Origin: Actinophytocola gossypii
GTDB lineage: Bacteria; Actinomycetota; Actinomycetes; Mycobacteriales; Pseudonocardiaceae
DNA length: 64,000 bases
NCBI RefSeq assembly: GCF_025165815.1
Contig: NZ_JAFFZE010000011.1
Span: forward strand, 62,001 to 126,000
Reading direction: 5' to 3'
Part shown: in pieces, positions 7,988 to 17,170 of the stretch
How the letters are laid out: each line of letters opens with the position of its first letter
Position numbering within the stretch: position 1 is the stretch's first letter
Notes under the pieces: generated by a model
Database searches by the model: none
The model's input: the letters and a program-made list of their open reading frames with translations, nothing else
Told to the model about the DNA's origin: nothing
Made by a program: the position numbers and the translations under genes

Positions 7988-8209
7988 TTAGGCCGATTTG
8001 TCCATCCTCCCCAAGCGGGGCTCGAGGCGGGGCTCGAGGCGGGGTTCGAGGCGGAGCCGGGGCACGATGCCGGCCCGGCCGAGGGCGTCGATGGCCCGCC
8101 GCTCCGAGGCGTCGAGTTCGACAGCGGGCGGCGCGCCGAGCAACACGCTCACCACGCAGTCGTCACAGGCCAGCCCCCGCACCACACAGCTGTCGCAGTC
8201 GATGACCAT
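7988..8209 (-). CDS. small four-cysteine protein, unknown function
   Basis: A 73-aa protein begins MVIDCDSCVVRGLACDDCVV, giving two CxxC pairs (C5/C8 and C15/C18) that could bind zinc or an Fe-S cluster. AAAGGAG sits 8 nt before the ATG, an excellent ribosome site, so the gene is real although it is buried in a longer overlapping frame. The middle (residues 28-54) is a predicted helix. The tail repeats RLEP three times, from a 12-bp tandem repeat. I recall similar small proteins in many actinobacteria beside the same NYN/NlpC genes, but know no function. Confidence 0.75.
   Translation of the reverse strand: MVIDCDSCVVRGLACDDCVVSVLLGAPPAVELDASERRAIDALGRAGIVPRLRLEPRLEPRLEPRLGRMDKSA
8015..8050. 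repeat. 12-bp tandem repeat, three copies
   Basis: Units at 8015-8026, 8027-8038 and 8039-8050; the third has one C-to-T change. They encode the RLEP repeats at the end of the four-cysteine protein and keep its frame. Confidence 0.9.
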
Positions 8210-8277
8210 GTCCCACTCCTTTCGAACAGATGTCCCACTGGAGACAACGGTAGAAGGAGGCACCGACAGTTTCGGCG

Positions 8278-8296
8278 CGTCCGGGCAACCCGGACG
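8278..8296 (-). terminator. hairpin after NYN-domain gene
   Basis: CGTCCGGG pairs perfectly with CCCGGACG around a CAA loop. It lies 11 nt beyond the stop codon of the NYN gene and before the four-cysteine gene. Confidence 0.65.
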
Positions 8297-8307
8297 GGTG
8301 AATTCGA

Positions 8308-9687
8308 CTAGGAACGACCGAGCCGGGCGAGGAGCACCGCGGACGGCACCGGGTGCGCGCCCCGGCGGCGGACCGAGTCGGCGACCGCGCGGTCGGAGGT
8401 CACCACGACCACCGGGCGGCCCTCCGGTTCGGCGGTGACCAACGCGCGGATCACGTCGTCGGCCAGCACGCCGGGATCGCTGAACAGCACCCGCACCCCG
8501 CGCGGCGACGTGGTCGGCACCGCCACCACGCCCGCGCCGTCGAACACCAGCGTGACCTCCGCCGACGTGCGGGCGGCCAGTGCGGCCAGCTGGCGGATCA
8601 GCCGCTCGCGCTGGTCGGACAGCGACAGCTCCGGGTAGCCGGTCTTGGTGACGTTGTACCCGTCGACCACCAGGTGCACCGACGGCAGCGCGAGCAGCCG
8701 CTCCAGCGCGGCGGGGTCCTCGACCCGGCTCACCGAGCCCTGCGCCTCGGTCGCGCCGCGCACCAGGTCGGCGGGCCGCGGCCCGGCCCCACCGAGCGCG
8801 AGTTCGCGGCGCAGCCCGGTGACGGCGCCGTCCAGCGTGTCGACCAGCAGGGCCAGCCGCACCTCGTCGGCCTGCCGCGCCTCGCGCGCCGACTGGCGGG
8901 CGATCTCCGCGTCCGCCTCCGCCCGGCCCGCCCGGCCGCGCTCGGCCTCGGCGCGGTCGTGCTCGCGGTCGCGCTGCTCGGTCAGTGCCGCGACCTCCGC
9001 CGCCGCCTCGGCCCGCACCCGCTCGATCTCCGACGACGCCCGCGCCGCCTCGTCCTTGGCCTCCCGCACCCGGACGCCCTGCTCGCGCAACCGCTTGCGC
9101 AGCCGCTCCAGCTCGACCTCGGCCTCCTGGCGGGCCTTCGCGACCGCGTCCTGCACCGACTCGAGCTCGCCACGCAGCGCCGCGAGCTCCGCCTCCGCCC
9201 GGTCGGCGCGGACGACCGCCGCGTCCCGCTGCGCCCGTAAGCTCGCGTCGGAGGCGCGCCGGGCCACCAGCTCGAGGTAGTGCCCGGCGGACTCCTCGCC
9301 GAGCAGGACGGCCGCCGCGGCCACCGCCACCGGGTCGTCGGCGCTCAGGTCCAGCGCGGCCGGCCGGTGCTTGCGGCACCACTCCACCACGGCGGTGCGG
9401 AACGCCGTCGAGTCGCGCAGGTTCGCGATGATCGGCCCGCTGCCCAGCCGCGCGCGTTTGGCCGGGGTGAACCGGGCGACCGCGCGGAGCTGCTGCGGGA
9501 CGTCCACCGGCGGCAGCGCGCCGATCGCCCCGGCACCCAGTTCGGCGACACGCGCGCGAACCGCGTCCGGCAACGCCGTCCAGTCCACAGTGGACTCAGA
9601 CCCGTCGGACCCATGGGACTCGGCCGGCTCGGGAGAGTCCCCCGGCCCGTCCGGTCCGATCGGGTGCAGCGACGGTGTCATCCCCAC
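8308..9687 (-). CDS. NYN-domain (PIN-like) RNA-binding/ribonuclease protein
   Basis: The 459-aa protein has three parts: a helical N-terminal region (about 35-135), a long coiled coil rich in Ala, Arg and Glu (about 140-275), and a C-terminal NYN domain (about 310-459). The NYN domain contains HLVVDGYNVTKTG, TLVFDGAG, DPGVLADDVIRALV and VVTSDRAVAD, which supply the acidic residues of this PIN-like nuclease fold (YacP/Rae1 type). An RNA-cleaving or RNA-quality role is likely. The coiled coil suggests self-assembly. It is divergent from the exonuclease gene. An ATG at 9681 may be used instead of GTG 9687; neither has a Shine-Dalgarno. Confidence 0.8.
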   Translation of the reverse strand: MGMTPSLHPIGPDGPGDSPEPAESHGSDGSESTVDWTALPDAVRARVAELGAGAIGALPPVDVPQQLRAVARFTPAKRARLGSGPIIANLRDSTAFRTAVVEWCRKHRPAALDLSADDPVAVAAAAVLLGEESAGHYLELVARRASDASLRAQRDAAVVRADRAEAELAALRGELESVQDAVAKARQEAEVELERLRKRLREQGVRVREAKDEAARASSEIERVRAEAAAEVAALTEQRDREHDRAEAERGRAGRAEADAEIARQSAREARQADEVRLALLVDTLDGAVTGLRRELALGGAGPRPADLVRGATEAQGSVSRVEDPAALERLLALPSVHLVVDGYNVTKTGYPELSLSDQRERLIRQLAALAARTSAEVTLVFDGAGVVAVPTTSPRGVRVLFSDPGVLADDVIRALVTAEPEGRPVVVVTSDRAVADSVRRRGAHPVPSAVLLARLGRS

Positions 9688-9741
9688 AGGCTAGCCGGGC
9701 GTGCTCGAGGCCACCCGACCAACTTTGTCGGTGCCCTCCCC

Positions 9742-9747
9742 TACCTT
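9742..9747 (+). promoter_or_regulatory. -10 element for exonuclease gene
   Basis: TACCTT ends 7 nt before ATG 9755, which supports that start over GTG 9701. Confidence 0.45.
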
Positions 9748-9754
9748 GCCCGGC

Positions 9755-11464
9755 ATGCCGGAACGACAGGGCCAACTCGCGTTCGACGAGCTGGGCACCC
9801 CGCTGCGGTCCACCACGTTCGTGGTGTTCGACCTGGAGACGACGGGCACCAGCGACGAGGACACGATCACCGAGATCGGCGCGGTCAAGATCCGCGGCGG
9901 CGAGGTGCTCGGCGAGTTCGCCACGCTGGTCGACCCCGGTCGCGGCATCCCGCCGGAAGTGGTGTCGCTGACCGGGATCACCGACGCGATGGTGCACACG
10001 GCGCCGCGCCTGGACGCCGTGCTGCCGGCGTTCCTGGAGTTCACCTCCGGCACGGTGCTGATCGCGCACAACGCGGGCTTCGACGTCAACTTCCTGCGCA
10101 AGGCCTGCCAGCGGCACGGCTACCGGTGGCGCCGCCCCGCCGTCGTGTGCACCGTCCAGCTCGCCCGCCGGGTGCTGACCAGGGACGAGGCGCCGAGCTG
10201 CCGGCTGTCCGCGCTCGCCGAGCTGTTCGGAGCCGGCACCAAACCGATCCACCGCGCGCTGGCCGACGCGCGCGCCACGGTCGACGTGTTCCACGCGCTG
10301 CTGGAACGGGTCGGCTCGCTCGGCGTGCAGTCGCTCGAGGAACTGCTCGACTACATCCCCGAGGTCACCCCCGAGCAGCGGCGCAAGCGCACCCTGGCCG
10401 CCGACCTGCCGACCGAGCCGGGCGTGTACCTGTTCCGCGGGCCGGGCGACGAGGTGCTCTACGTCGGCACCGCGTCGGACCTGCGGCGGCGGGTCCGGCA
10501 GTACTTCACCGCGAGCGAGACCCGCCGCAGGCTGCGCGAGATGGTGGCGCTCGCGACCCGCGTCGACCACGTGGTGTGCGCGCACGCGCTGGAGGCGCAG
10601 GTGCGGGAGCTGCGGCTGCTCGCGGCGCACAAGCCCGCCTACAACCGGCGCTCGAAGAACCCGAGGCAGGCGTGGTGGGTCGCGCTCACCGACGAGGCGT
10701 TCCCCCGGCTGTCGCTGGTGCGCGAGCCCCGCGATCGCGCGGTCGGCCCGTTCCGCTCCCGAGGGCTGGCCGAGGACGCCATGATCGCGCTGCAGGACGC
10801 CACCGGCATCCGGCCGTGCACGGTCCGGATCCCGGCCAGGCACGCGCGGGCGCGGCCGTGCGCGCTGGCCGAGCTCGGCCGGTGCGCGGCGCCGTGCGCG
10901 GGCCGGCAGAGCGTCGAGGAGTACGCGCCGGCACCGGTCGCGTTCCTCGGCCTGGTCGCCGGGCGGCGGACCGACCCGCTGGCCCGGCTGGTGGCCCGGC
11001 TCACCGCGCTGGCCGAGGCGGAGCGGTTCGAGCAGGCCGGTCTCGACCGCGACCGGCTGCGGGTGCTCGTGCGCGCGCTGGACCGGGGACAGCGGCTGGC
11101 CGCGCTCGCGTCGGTGGCCGAGCTCATCGCCGCCCGCCCGGACGGTGCCGGCGGCTGGCAGTTCGCCGTGGTCCGGCACGGCAGGCTGGCCTCCGCCGGC
11201 GTCGCCCGCCGAGGGGTGCCGCCGATGCCGGTGGTCGACCTGCTCGCCGCGTCGGCCGAGACCGTGCTGCCCGGGCCGGGCCCGCTGGCCGGCGCCCCGG
11301 CCGAGGAGGTGGGCGTCGTGCTGCGCTGGCTGGATCAGCCGGGCACCCGGATGGTTCGATGCTCGCAGCCCTGGGCGGAGCCGGCACTGGCCGCCGCGAG
11401 CTGGCGTGGCTGGCTTGCCAGGGCCGACGCCGCACTGTCGAGCCGGGTGGAGGTGCCGGGTTGA
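9755..11464 (+). CDS. DEDD 3'-5' exonuclease fused to UvrC-type GIY-YIG nuclease
   Basis: About 569 aa. The N-terminal domain is DnaQ-like, with Exo I (VVFDLETTGT), Exo II (IAHNAGFDVNFL) and Exo III (HRALADARATVDV) motifs. A GIY-YIG domain follows at about 200-285 (EPGVYLFRGPGDEVLYVGTA). The C-terminal third has a cysteine cluster (CALAELGRCAAPCAG) like the UvrC region but lacks the UvrC RNase H and HhH modules. It is the counterpart of Rv2191. A role in nucleotide-excision or crosslink repair is inferred. The frame is open to GTG 9701, but ATG 9755 starts the conserved protein and has a -10 box 7 nt upstream. Confidence 0.85.
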   Translation: MPERQGQLAFDELGTPLRSTTFVVFDLETTGTSDEDTITEIGAVKIRGGEVLGEFATLVDPGRGIPPEVVSLTGITDAMVHTAPRLDAVLPAFLEFTSGTVLIAHNAGFDVNFLRKACQRHGYRWRRPAVVCTVQLARRVLTRDEAPSCRLSALAELFGAGTKPIHRALADARATVDVFHALLERVGSLGVQSLEELLDYIPEVTPEQRRKRTLAADLPTEPGVYLFRGPGDEVLYVGTASDLRRRVRQYFTASETRRRLREMVALATRVDHVVCAHALEAQVRELRLLAAHKPAYNRRSKNPRQAWWVALTDEAFPRLSLVREPRDRAVGPFRSRGLAEDAMIALQDATGIRPCTVRIPARHARARPCALAELGRCAAPCAGRQSVEEYAPAPVAFLGLVAGRRTDPLARLVARLTALAEAERFEQAGLDRDRLRVLVRALDRGQRLAALASVAELIAARPDGAGGWQFAVVRHGRLASAGVARRGVPPMPVVDLLAASAETVLPGPGPLAGAPAEEVGVVLRWLDQPGTRMVRCSQPWAEPALAAASWRGWLARADAALSSRVEVPG

Positions 11465-12411
11465 CCTTCGAAGTTGTCGCCATGGGGCGGTTGGGGGTGG
11501 ACCTCTATCCCCAGCAGACCGGGGTGGGGCTGGCCGAGGTGACCTCGTTCGCCAAGTACCTCGGGGGCAGCGCGGCGAACGTGGCCGTCGCGGCGGCCAG
11601 GCACGGGCGCCGGACGGCGCTGATCAGCCGGACCGGGGAGGACCCGTTCGGCGCGTACCTGCACCGGGCGCTGCGCGAGTTCGGCGTGGACGACCGGTTC
11701 GTCACCGGGGTGTCCGGCCTGCCGACCCCGGTGACGTTCTGCGAGATCTTCCCGCCGGACGACTTCCCGATCTACTTCTACCGCTATCCCAAGGCCCCCG
11801 ACCTGGAGATCTACACCCGCGAGCTGGACCTCGACGCGGTGCGCGGCGCGCGGATCTTCTGGGCCACGGTGACCGGCCTGTGCCAGGAACCGAGCCGCTC
11901 GGCGACGCTCGCCGCGCTGGCCGCCCGGCAGGCCGACGACCCGGACGCGATCACCGTGCTCGACCTGGACTACCGGCCGATGTTCTGGACGTCCAGGGAC
12001 GACGCGCGGCACTGGGTGCGCACCGCGCTCGCGCAGGTCAACGTGACGGTCGGCAACCTGGCGGAGTGCGAGATCGCCGTCGGCACCCGCGAGCCGAGGG
12101 CGGCCGCTGCCGCGCTGCGGAACATGGGCGTGCGGCTCGCGGTGGTCAAGCAGGGTCCGGCGGGCGTGCTCGCCGTGGACGACGATGGCGAGGTCACGCT
12201 GCCGCCGGTGCCGGTCGACGTGGTCAACGGCCTCGGTGCGGGCGACGCGTTCGGCGGCGCACTGTGCCACGGGCTACTGTCCGGCTGGGACACTGAGCGC
12301 ACGATGCGGTTCGCCAACGCGGCCGGGGCCATCGTGGCGTCCCGGCTGTCGTGTTCGGACGCCATGCCGACCAGTCGAGAGGTCGAGGAGCTGATGTCCG
12401 GTGTGGACTGA
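11461..12411 (+). CDS. iolC: 5-dehydro-2-deoxygluconokinase IolC
   Basis: A 316-aa PfkB-family sugar kinase. It begins TFEVVAMGRLGVDLYPQQTG, has the KYLGGSAANVA substrate loop and ends with the NGLGAGDAFGGAL catalytic/anion-hole motif. The YFYRYPKAPD stretch is typical of IolC, which phosphorylates 5-dehydro-2-deoxy-D-gluconate in myo-inositol breakdown. The start is a TTG whose last two bases overlap the exonuclease TGA; GGAGG at 11449-11453, 7 nt upstream, supports it. It heads a three-gene overlapping set with the aldolase-like gene and iolB. iolA, iolD, iolE and iolG are not in the window. Confidence 0.88.
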   Translation: MTFEVVAMGRLGVDLYPQQTGVGLAEVTSFAKYLGGSAANVAVAAARHGRRTALISRTGEDPFGAYLHRALREFGVDDRFVTGVSGLPTPVTFCEIFPPDDFPIYFYRYPKAPDLEIYTRELDLDAVRGARIFWATVTGLCQEPSRSATLAALAARQADDPDAITVLDLDYRPMFWTSRDDARHWVRTALAQVNVTVGNLAECEIAVGTREPRAAAAALRNMGVRLAVVKQGPAGVLAVDDDGEVTLPPVPVDVVNGLGAGDAFGGALCHGLLSGWDTERTMRFANAAGAIVASRLSCSDAMPTSREVEELMSGVD

Positions 12412-13270
12412 GGAGATCACCGACCGGCGGCTGCGCCGGCCGAGAGAGATCGCCGAGCTGGCCATCGCCCGCCGGCGCCCCGAATCCCCGCTCGGCCGCG
12501 GCCTGATCATCGCCGCGGACCACCCCGCACGCGGCTCGCTCGCCGCTGGCGCGGACCCGATGGCGATGGCCGACCGGGGCGAGCTGCTGAGCCGGCTGCG
12601 GGAGGCGTTGGCGCACCCCGGGGTGGCCGGGGTACTCGGCACCGCCGACGTGCTGGAGGACCTGCTGCTGCTCGGCGCCCTGGACAACCGGAGCGTGTTC
12701 GGCTCGATGAACCGCGGCGGCCTGGCCGGAGCGGCGTTCGAGCTCGACGACCGGTTCACCGGCTACACCGCGCCCGCGCTGAGCCGCTTCCGCTTCGACG
12801 GCGGCAAGATGCTGCTGCGCGTCGACCTGTCCGACGACCGGACGGCGGACACGCTGGAGTCGTGCGCCCGAGCGGTCAACGAACTGGCCGACCACGGCCT
12901 GATCGCCATGGTGGAGCCGTTCGTGTCCGGCCGGGTCGACGGGCGGCTGCGCAACGACCTGTCGGTCGAGGCCGCCACGAAGGCGATCACGATCGCGTCC
13001 GGCCTCGGCCACACGTCCGCCTACACCTGGCTCAAGGTCCCGGTGATCGGCGACGGCGGCGAGGACATGGCCCGCGTCCTGTCCGCCACCACCCTGCCGA
13101 CCCTCCTGCTCGGCGGCGAGGTCTCCACCGACGCCGACGCCACGTACGCACGCTGGCAACGGGCACTGGCCCATCCGAACGTGCGGGGCCTGGTCGTCGG
13201 CCGCTCCCTGCTCTACCCGCCGGACGGGGACCACCTGAAGGCCGTCGACACCGCCGCGGGGCTGCTGTGA
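12401..13270 (+). CDS. class I aldolase-like (beta/alpha)8 protein (Cgl0158 type)
   Basis: The 289-aa barrel protein resembles the deoxyribose-phosphate/fructose aldolase-like proteins found in actinobacterial inositol clusters. Recognisable parts are GLIIAADHPARGSL near residue 36, the VEPF strand, a lysine in AYTWLKVPVIGDG (candidate Schiff base) and LLGGEVSTDADATY. The likely reaction is retro-aldol cleavage of 6-phospho-5-dehydro-2-deoxygluconate, filling the IolJ step, but this is inferred from neighbours. The GTG start lies 11 nt inside iolC and the end overlaps iolB by 4 nt, so the three genes are translationally coupled. Confidence 0.75.
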   Translation: MWTEEITDRRLRRPREIAELAIARRRPESPLGRGLIIAADHPARGSLAAGADPMAMADRGELLSRLREALAHPGVAGVLGTADVLEDLLLLGALDNRSVFGSMNRGGLAGAAFELDDRFTGYTAPALSRFRFDGGKMLLRVDLSDDRTADTLESCARAVNELADHGLIAMVEPFVSGRVDGRLRNDLSVEAATKAITIASGLGHTSAYTWLKVPVIGDGGEDMARVLSATTLPTLLLGGEVSTDADATYARWQRALAHPNVRGLVVGRSLLYPPDGDHLKAVDTAAGLL

Positions 13271-14112
13271 CCGGGCACCACTACCTGCCCGCCGGGTCGA
13301 CCGGGTCCGACCGGGTGACCGTCACGCCGGAGTCGGCCGGCTGGGCGCACTGCGGGCTCGCCGTCCTCGACCTGGCGCCGGGCGAGCGCCGCGTGGTCGA
13401 GACCGGGGAGGCCGAGACGCTCGTACTGCCGCTGTCCGGCGGCTGCGTGGTCGAGACCGGCGGTGAGACCTTCGAGGTCACCGGCCGGCCCGACGTCTTC
13501 TCCGGCCCCACCGACTTCGTGTACCTGCCGCGCGAGGCCACCGCGACCCTGTCGGCCCCCGCGCCGGCCACCCTGGCGCTGCCGTCCGCGGTGTGCACCC
13601 GCCGCCTCCCCGCCCGGTACGCGTCCGCCACCGGCGTTCCGGTCGAGCTGCGCGGCGCCGGGCGGTGCAGCCGCCAGGTCAACAACTTCTGCATCCCGGA
13701 CGCGTTCGAGGCGGACAAGCTCATCGCCTGCGAGGTGCTGACCCCGGGTGGGAACTGGTCGTCCTACCCGCCGCACAAGCACGACGAGGCCGGGCCGGAC
13801 GAGTGCGAGCTGGAGGAGATCTACTACTTCCAGGTGGCCGGCGGCGGCATGGGCTACCAGCGGGTCTACGCCTCGACCGCCGGTTCGATCGACGTACTGG
13901 CCGAGGTCCGCACCGACGACGTCGTGCTGATCCCGCACGGCTGGCACGGCCCGTCGATGGCGGTGCCCGGCTACGACCTGTACTACCTGAACGTGATGGC
14001 CGGGCCCGGCACCGAACGCGCCTGGCGGATCAGCGACGACCCGGCGCACACCTGGATCCGCGACACCTGGGCCGACGAGGAGGTCGACCCGAGGCTGCCG
14101 TTCACATCGTGA
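13267..14112 (+). CDS. iolB: 5-deoxy-glucuronate isomerase IolB
   Basis: A 281-aa bicupin protein. The second cupin holds the metal ligands: PPHKHDE followed by ELEEIYYF, then HGWHGPSM. RQVNNFCIPD and YYLNVMAGP are also typical of IolB, which converts 5-deoxy-D-glucuronate to 5-dehydro-2-deoxygluconate, the substrate of IolC. GTG 13267 overlaps the upstream stop in GTGA. The last codons overlap the end of a dehydrogenase remnant on the other strand. Confidence 0.88.
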   Translation: MTGHHYLPAGSTGSDRVTVTPESAGWAHCGLAVLDLAPGERRVVETGEAETLVLPLSGGCVVETGGETFEVTGRPDVFSGPTDFVYLPREATATLSAPAPATLALPSAVCTRRLPARYASATGVPVELRGAGRCSRQVNNFCIPDAFEADKLIACEVLTPGGNWSSYPPHKHDEAGPDECELEEIYYFQVAGGGMGYQRVYASTAGSIDVLAEVRTDDVVLIPHGWHGPSMAVPGYDLYYLNVMAGPGTERAWRISDDPAHTWIRDTWADEEVDPRLPFTS

Positions 14113-14295
14113 CGGCGACCTCGCCGGTGGCGTGTCCGGCACGCACGTACCGCAGCGCGGGTCGGCCAGCGGGTAGGTGCGGCCGACGACCGGGGTGACC
14201 TCGCCGTCGACGATGAGCCCGCGCGGCAGCGCGAGGTCCACCGGCCGGTCGGCGCCCCGCACCAGGCGCCCCTCGCACACGCCCCCGACGATCAC
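14102..14295 (-). pseudogene. C-terminal remnant of a zinc-type alcohol dehydrogenase/quinone reductase
   Basis: Read on the minus strand, one frame gives IVDGEVTPVVGRTYPLAD and, after a frame change near 14150, the next gives ALRYVRAGHATGEVAVTM and a stop. Together these are the standard end of medium-chain NADP-dependent quinone reductases, with a few bases lost at the join. No upstream part of the gene remains. The remnant separates iolB from the qcrB terminator and marks an old insertion or rearrangement point. Confidence 0.65.
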
Positions 14296-14301
14296 GGCAA
14301 A

Positions 14302-14336
14302 AGGAGGGCCGCCGCGGCGAACGCGACGGCCCTCCT
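14302..14336 (-). terminator. intrinsic terminator after qcrB
   Basis: AGGAGGGCCG (14302-14311) pairs perfectly with CGGCCCTCCT (14327-14336). On the minus strand it is followed by TTTT, the classical form. It lies 12 nt after the qcrB stop. Confidence 0.85.
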
Positions 14337-14348
14337 CGTACGGGCTGG

Positions 14349-16031
14349 CTACAGCTTCTTGGTCGGGTCCTCCTGGCTGGTGGCCACCGTGGACCCGGTC
14401 TCGGTCTCGCCCGACTCGAGCTGCTCCGGCGCGTGGCCGTGCTGCGCGGCCCGGGCCTTGGCGAGCGCCGCGGTCTCCTCCGGCGGGTCGGCCCGCAGCA
14501 GCGACCCGGCCACCGGCTCGCCGGCCGAGCCCAGCTTGTTCATCTTCTTCGGCACCGGGGTGCCCTGGTACTCCAGCGGGATCGGGTGGCCGTGCTCGTC
14601 CACCGGACCCAGTGGCTGGTGCACCTCGATGAACTCACCGTGCGGAAGCCGCTTGATGATGCCGGTCTCCACGCCGTGCTCGAGCACCTGCCGGTCCGAC
14701 CGCTGCAGCCCGAGGCACAGGCGGTAGGTGATCGCGTAGGCCACCGGCGGCGCCAGCAGCAGCGTGATCCGGCCGATCCACGTGGTGGCGTTCAGCGAGA
14801 TGTCGAACTTCTCCGCCAGGACGTCGTTGGCCGCCGACAGCAGCGACACCATGAAGTAGGTGATCGCCATGACGCCGAGGCTGGTGCGCACCGGCACGTC
14901 CCGCGGCCGCTGCAGCAGGTTGTGGTGTGCGTAGTCCTTGGTGAACATCCGTTCCAGCCACGGGTAGACCGCCGCGAGCCCGATGAGCAACGGTAGTCCG
15001 GCCATGAACGGGAAGAACGGCGCGGGAATCGTGTAGTTCCCGAGGTAGACCTCCCACGCCGGCCATAGTCGGATCAGACCGTCTGTCCAGCCCATGTACC
15101 AGTCGGGCACCGTTCCCGCGGAGATGTGCGCCGCGTTGTACGGGCCGAGGTTCCAGATCGGGTTGATCTGGAAGAGGCCGCCGAGCAGGGCGGTCACGCC
15201 GATGACGACGGCGGTGAAGCCGCCGGCCTTGAGCGCGAACGTCGGCATGATCCGGACGCCGACGACGTTGGTCTCCTTGCGCCGCACACCGGGGAACTGG
15301 GTGTGCTTCTGGTACCAGACCAGACCGACGTGCACGCCGATCAGCGCGAGCAGGATGCCCGGGATCAACAGGATGTGCACCGTGTAGAGCCGCGGGATGA
15401 TCTCCATGCCGGGGAACTCACTGCCGAAGACCAGCCAGTGCGACCAGGTGCCGATGACCGGGATCGACAGGATCAGGCCGGACATGATCCGCAGGCCGGC
15501 ACCGGAGAGCAGGTCGTCCGGCAGCGAGTAGCCGGCGAACCCCTCCAGCGCGCCCAGCATGAAGATCACCACGCCGATGACCCAGTTGACCTCACGCGGC
15601 CGCCGGAACGCGCCGGTGAAGAACGTGCGGAACATGTGCACGACGATCGCGGCCATGAACAGCAGCGCCGCCCAGTGGTGCACCTGCCGGACGAACAGGC
15701 CGCCGCGCACGTCGAACGAGATGTACAGCGTCGACTCGTACGCCCGCGACATCTCCAGGCCACGCAGGTTCACGAACGAACCCTGGTAGGTGACCTCGGC
15801 CATCGACGGGTCGAAGAACAGGGCCAGGTACGTGCCGGACAGCAGCAGCACGATGAAGCTGTACAGCGCGATCTCGCCGAGCAGGAACGACCAGTGCGTC
15901 GGGAAGACCTTGTTCAGCTGGCGCCGCATGCCGCCGGCCATGTGGTACCGGTCGTCGGCCCACTTCGCCGCGCCGCCGGTCGCCCGCATCAGCAGGTTGT
16001 CCGGCTTCGTCGGTGTCGTCAGTCCGCTCAT
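14349..16031 (-). CDS. qcrB: cytochrome bc1 complex cytochrome b subunit
   Basis: A 560-aa polytopic protein, the diheme cytochrome b of the actinobacterial bcc menaquinol oxidase. Membrane helices alternate with known landmarks: the first helix after [17 protein letters not shown], heme histidines in [21 protein letters not shown] and the [16 protein letters not shown] helices, and the [10 protein letters not shown] quinol-site loop (actinobacterial equivalent of the PEWY region). A charged cytoplasmic tail of about 120 residues follows. The ATG overlaps the qcrA stop (ATGA), so it is the last gene of ctaE-qcrC-qcrA-qcrB. Confidence 0.95.
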   Translation of the reverse strand: MSGLTTPTKPDNLLMRATGGAAKWADDRYHMAGGMRRQLNKVFPTHWSFLLGEIALYSFIVLLLSGTYLALFFDPSMAEVTYQGSFVNLRGLEMSRAYESTLYISFDVRGGLFVRQVHHWAALLFMAAIVVHMFRTFFTGAFRRPREVNWVIGVVIFMLGALEGFAGYSLPDDLLSGAGLRIMSGLILSIPVIGTWSHWLVFGSEFPGMEIIPRLYTVHILLIPGILLALIGVHVGLVWYQKHTQFPGVRRKETNVVGVRIMPTFALKAGGFTAVVIGVTALLGGLFQINPIWNLGPYNAAHISAGTVPDWYMGWTDGLIRLWPAWEVYLGNYTIPAPFFPFMAGLPLLIGLAAVYPWLERMFTKDYAHHNLLQRPRDVPVRTSLGVMAITYFMVSLLSAANDVLAEKFDISLNATTWIGRITLLLAPPVAYAITYRLCLGLQRSDRQVLEHGVETGIIKRLPHGEFIEVHQPLGPVDEHGHPIPLEYQGTPVPKKMNKLGSAGEPVAGSLLRADPPEETAALAKARAAQHGHAPEQLESGETETGSTVATSQEDPTKKL

Positions 16032-17170
16032 GACTTCCGCTCCCAGTAGGCCGGTCCGATCGGCTCGGTGAAGTCGCCGGTCGAGATGAAGTAGCCGGTG
16101 TCCGGGTCGACCGTGATCGGCAGCTGCGCGAGCTTGCGGGTGGCCGGGCCGAAGACCGGCTTCGCGTACTGCAGCGCGTCGAACTGCGACTGGTGGCACG
16201 GGCACAGAATGCGGTTGGTGCGCTGCTCGTACAGCGACGTCGGGCACCCCAGGTGACTGCAGATCTTGGTGTAGGCGTAGTAGTCGCCGTAGTTGAAGTC
16301 CTCCTGGCCCTCGGCCTTGACGACCTTCGCCGCGTCCTCCGGCCGCAACCGGATCAGCATGACCGGGTTGTCGGCCCGCTTGAGCCCGTGCACCAGCGCA
16401 TGGTGGTCACCCCGCTCGGACTCGCGGAACGGGAACACCGTCTCCATCGCGCCGGCGTCGAGGTCGCCCGGGCGGACCAGCTCGACCTGGCTGGAGTCGC
16501 CGGTGTCGCGGCGCAGGAAGACCTTCTCGTCGCCGTGCTGCATCCAGCCGGTGTGCAGCAGGCCGTCCTCGTTCGAGGACTGGGCGTGCGGGTTGCGCAG
16601 GAACCCGCCGAGCGGGATCACGGTGAGCGCGAGGCCGAGCACGCCACCACCGAACGCCAGTGACCGCTTGATCATCGGCCGGCGGGCGAAGGTGCTGTCG
16701 TTGCCCGCGGTGGCCAGCTGCGCGGTGATCGTCGCCTTGTCCAGTTCGGCCGAGCCGCCGTCGTGGCGCTCCTGGACCGCGATCTCGTGCGGGATGAACT
16801 TGCGGGTGTAGACCAGCACGCCGATGCCGATCGCGAGGACCGCCACACCGAAGGTCAGGCCGAGCACCGGGGTGTAGAGCGAGTACCAGAAGTGGCCCGG
16901 CTCGTTCGCCGCGACGTACTGCGCGGGCCAGAAGATGAACGCCGCCACGCACGCCAGGCCGGCGAGGCCGGACAGGCCGAACCAGAACGCCACCGCCCGC
17001 TCGGCCCGCTTCTCCGCGCGAGTGCCCTTCACCGGCCACGGGTCCGGGTACTCCACCAGCTCGACGCCGTCGAGCTTCATGCCGAGCTTGCTCAGCTCGT
17101 CCCGGCTCATCCGGCCGAGCTCCTCGTCGCTCGGCGTCTTGGGTGGGTGCTCCGGATAGTCCACGCTCAT
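16028..17170 (-). CDS. qcrA: Rieske iron-sulfur subunit of bc1 complex
   Basis: A 380-aa Rieske protein. The two cluster boxes are CSHLGC (C304, H306, C309) and CPCHQSQF (C323, C325, H326), ligating the 2Fe-2S cluster and its disulfide. The N-terminus has a cytoplasmic leader and three membrane helices (about 62-82, 98-120 and 168-190), the extended arrangement known for actinobacteria. The twin-arginine-like [11 protein letters not shown] precedes the third helix, fitting Tat insertion of the Rieske domain. It overlaps qcrC and qcrB by 4 nt at each end. Confidence 0.95.
   Translation of the reverse strand: MSVDYPEHPPKTPSDEELGRMSRDELSKLGMKLDGVELVEYPDPWPVKGTRAEKRAERAVAFWFGLSGLAGLACVAAFIFWPAQYVAANEPGHFWYSLYTPVLGLTFGVAVLAIGIGVLVYTRKFIPHEIAVQERHDGGSAELDKATITAQLATAGNDSTFARRPMIKRSLAFGGGVLGLALTVIPLGGFLRNPHAQSSNEDGLLHTGWMQHGDEKVFLRRDTGDSSQVELVRPGDLDAGAMETVFPFRESERGDHHALVHGLKRADNPVMLIRLRPEDAAKVVKAEGQEDFNYGDYYAYTKICSHLGCPTSLYEQRTNRILCPCHQSQFDALQYAKPVFGPATRKLAQLPITVDPDTGYFISTGDFTEPIGPAYWERKS

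Noticed and set aside
9701-9754. Upstream GTG start for the exonuclease
   Set aside because: The extra 18 residues are not protein-like, and a -10 box lies inside them, 7 nt before ATG 9755.
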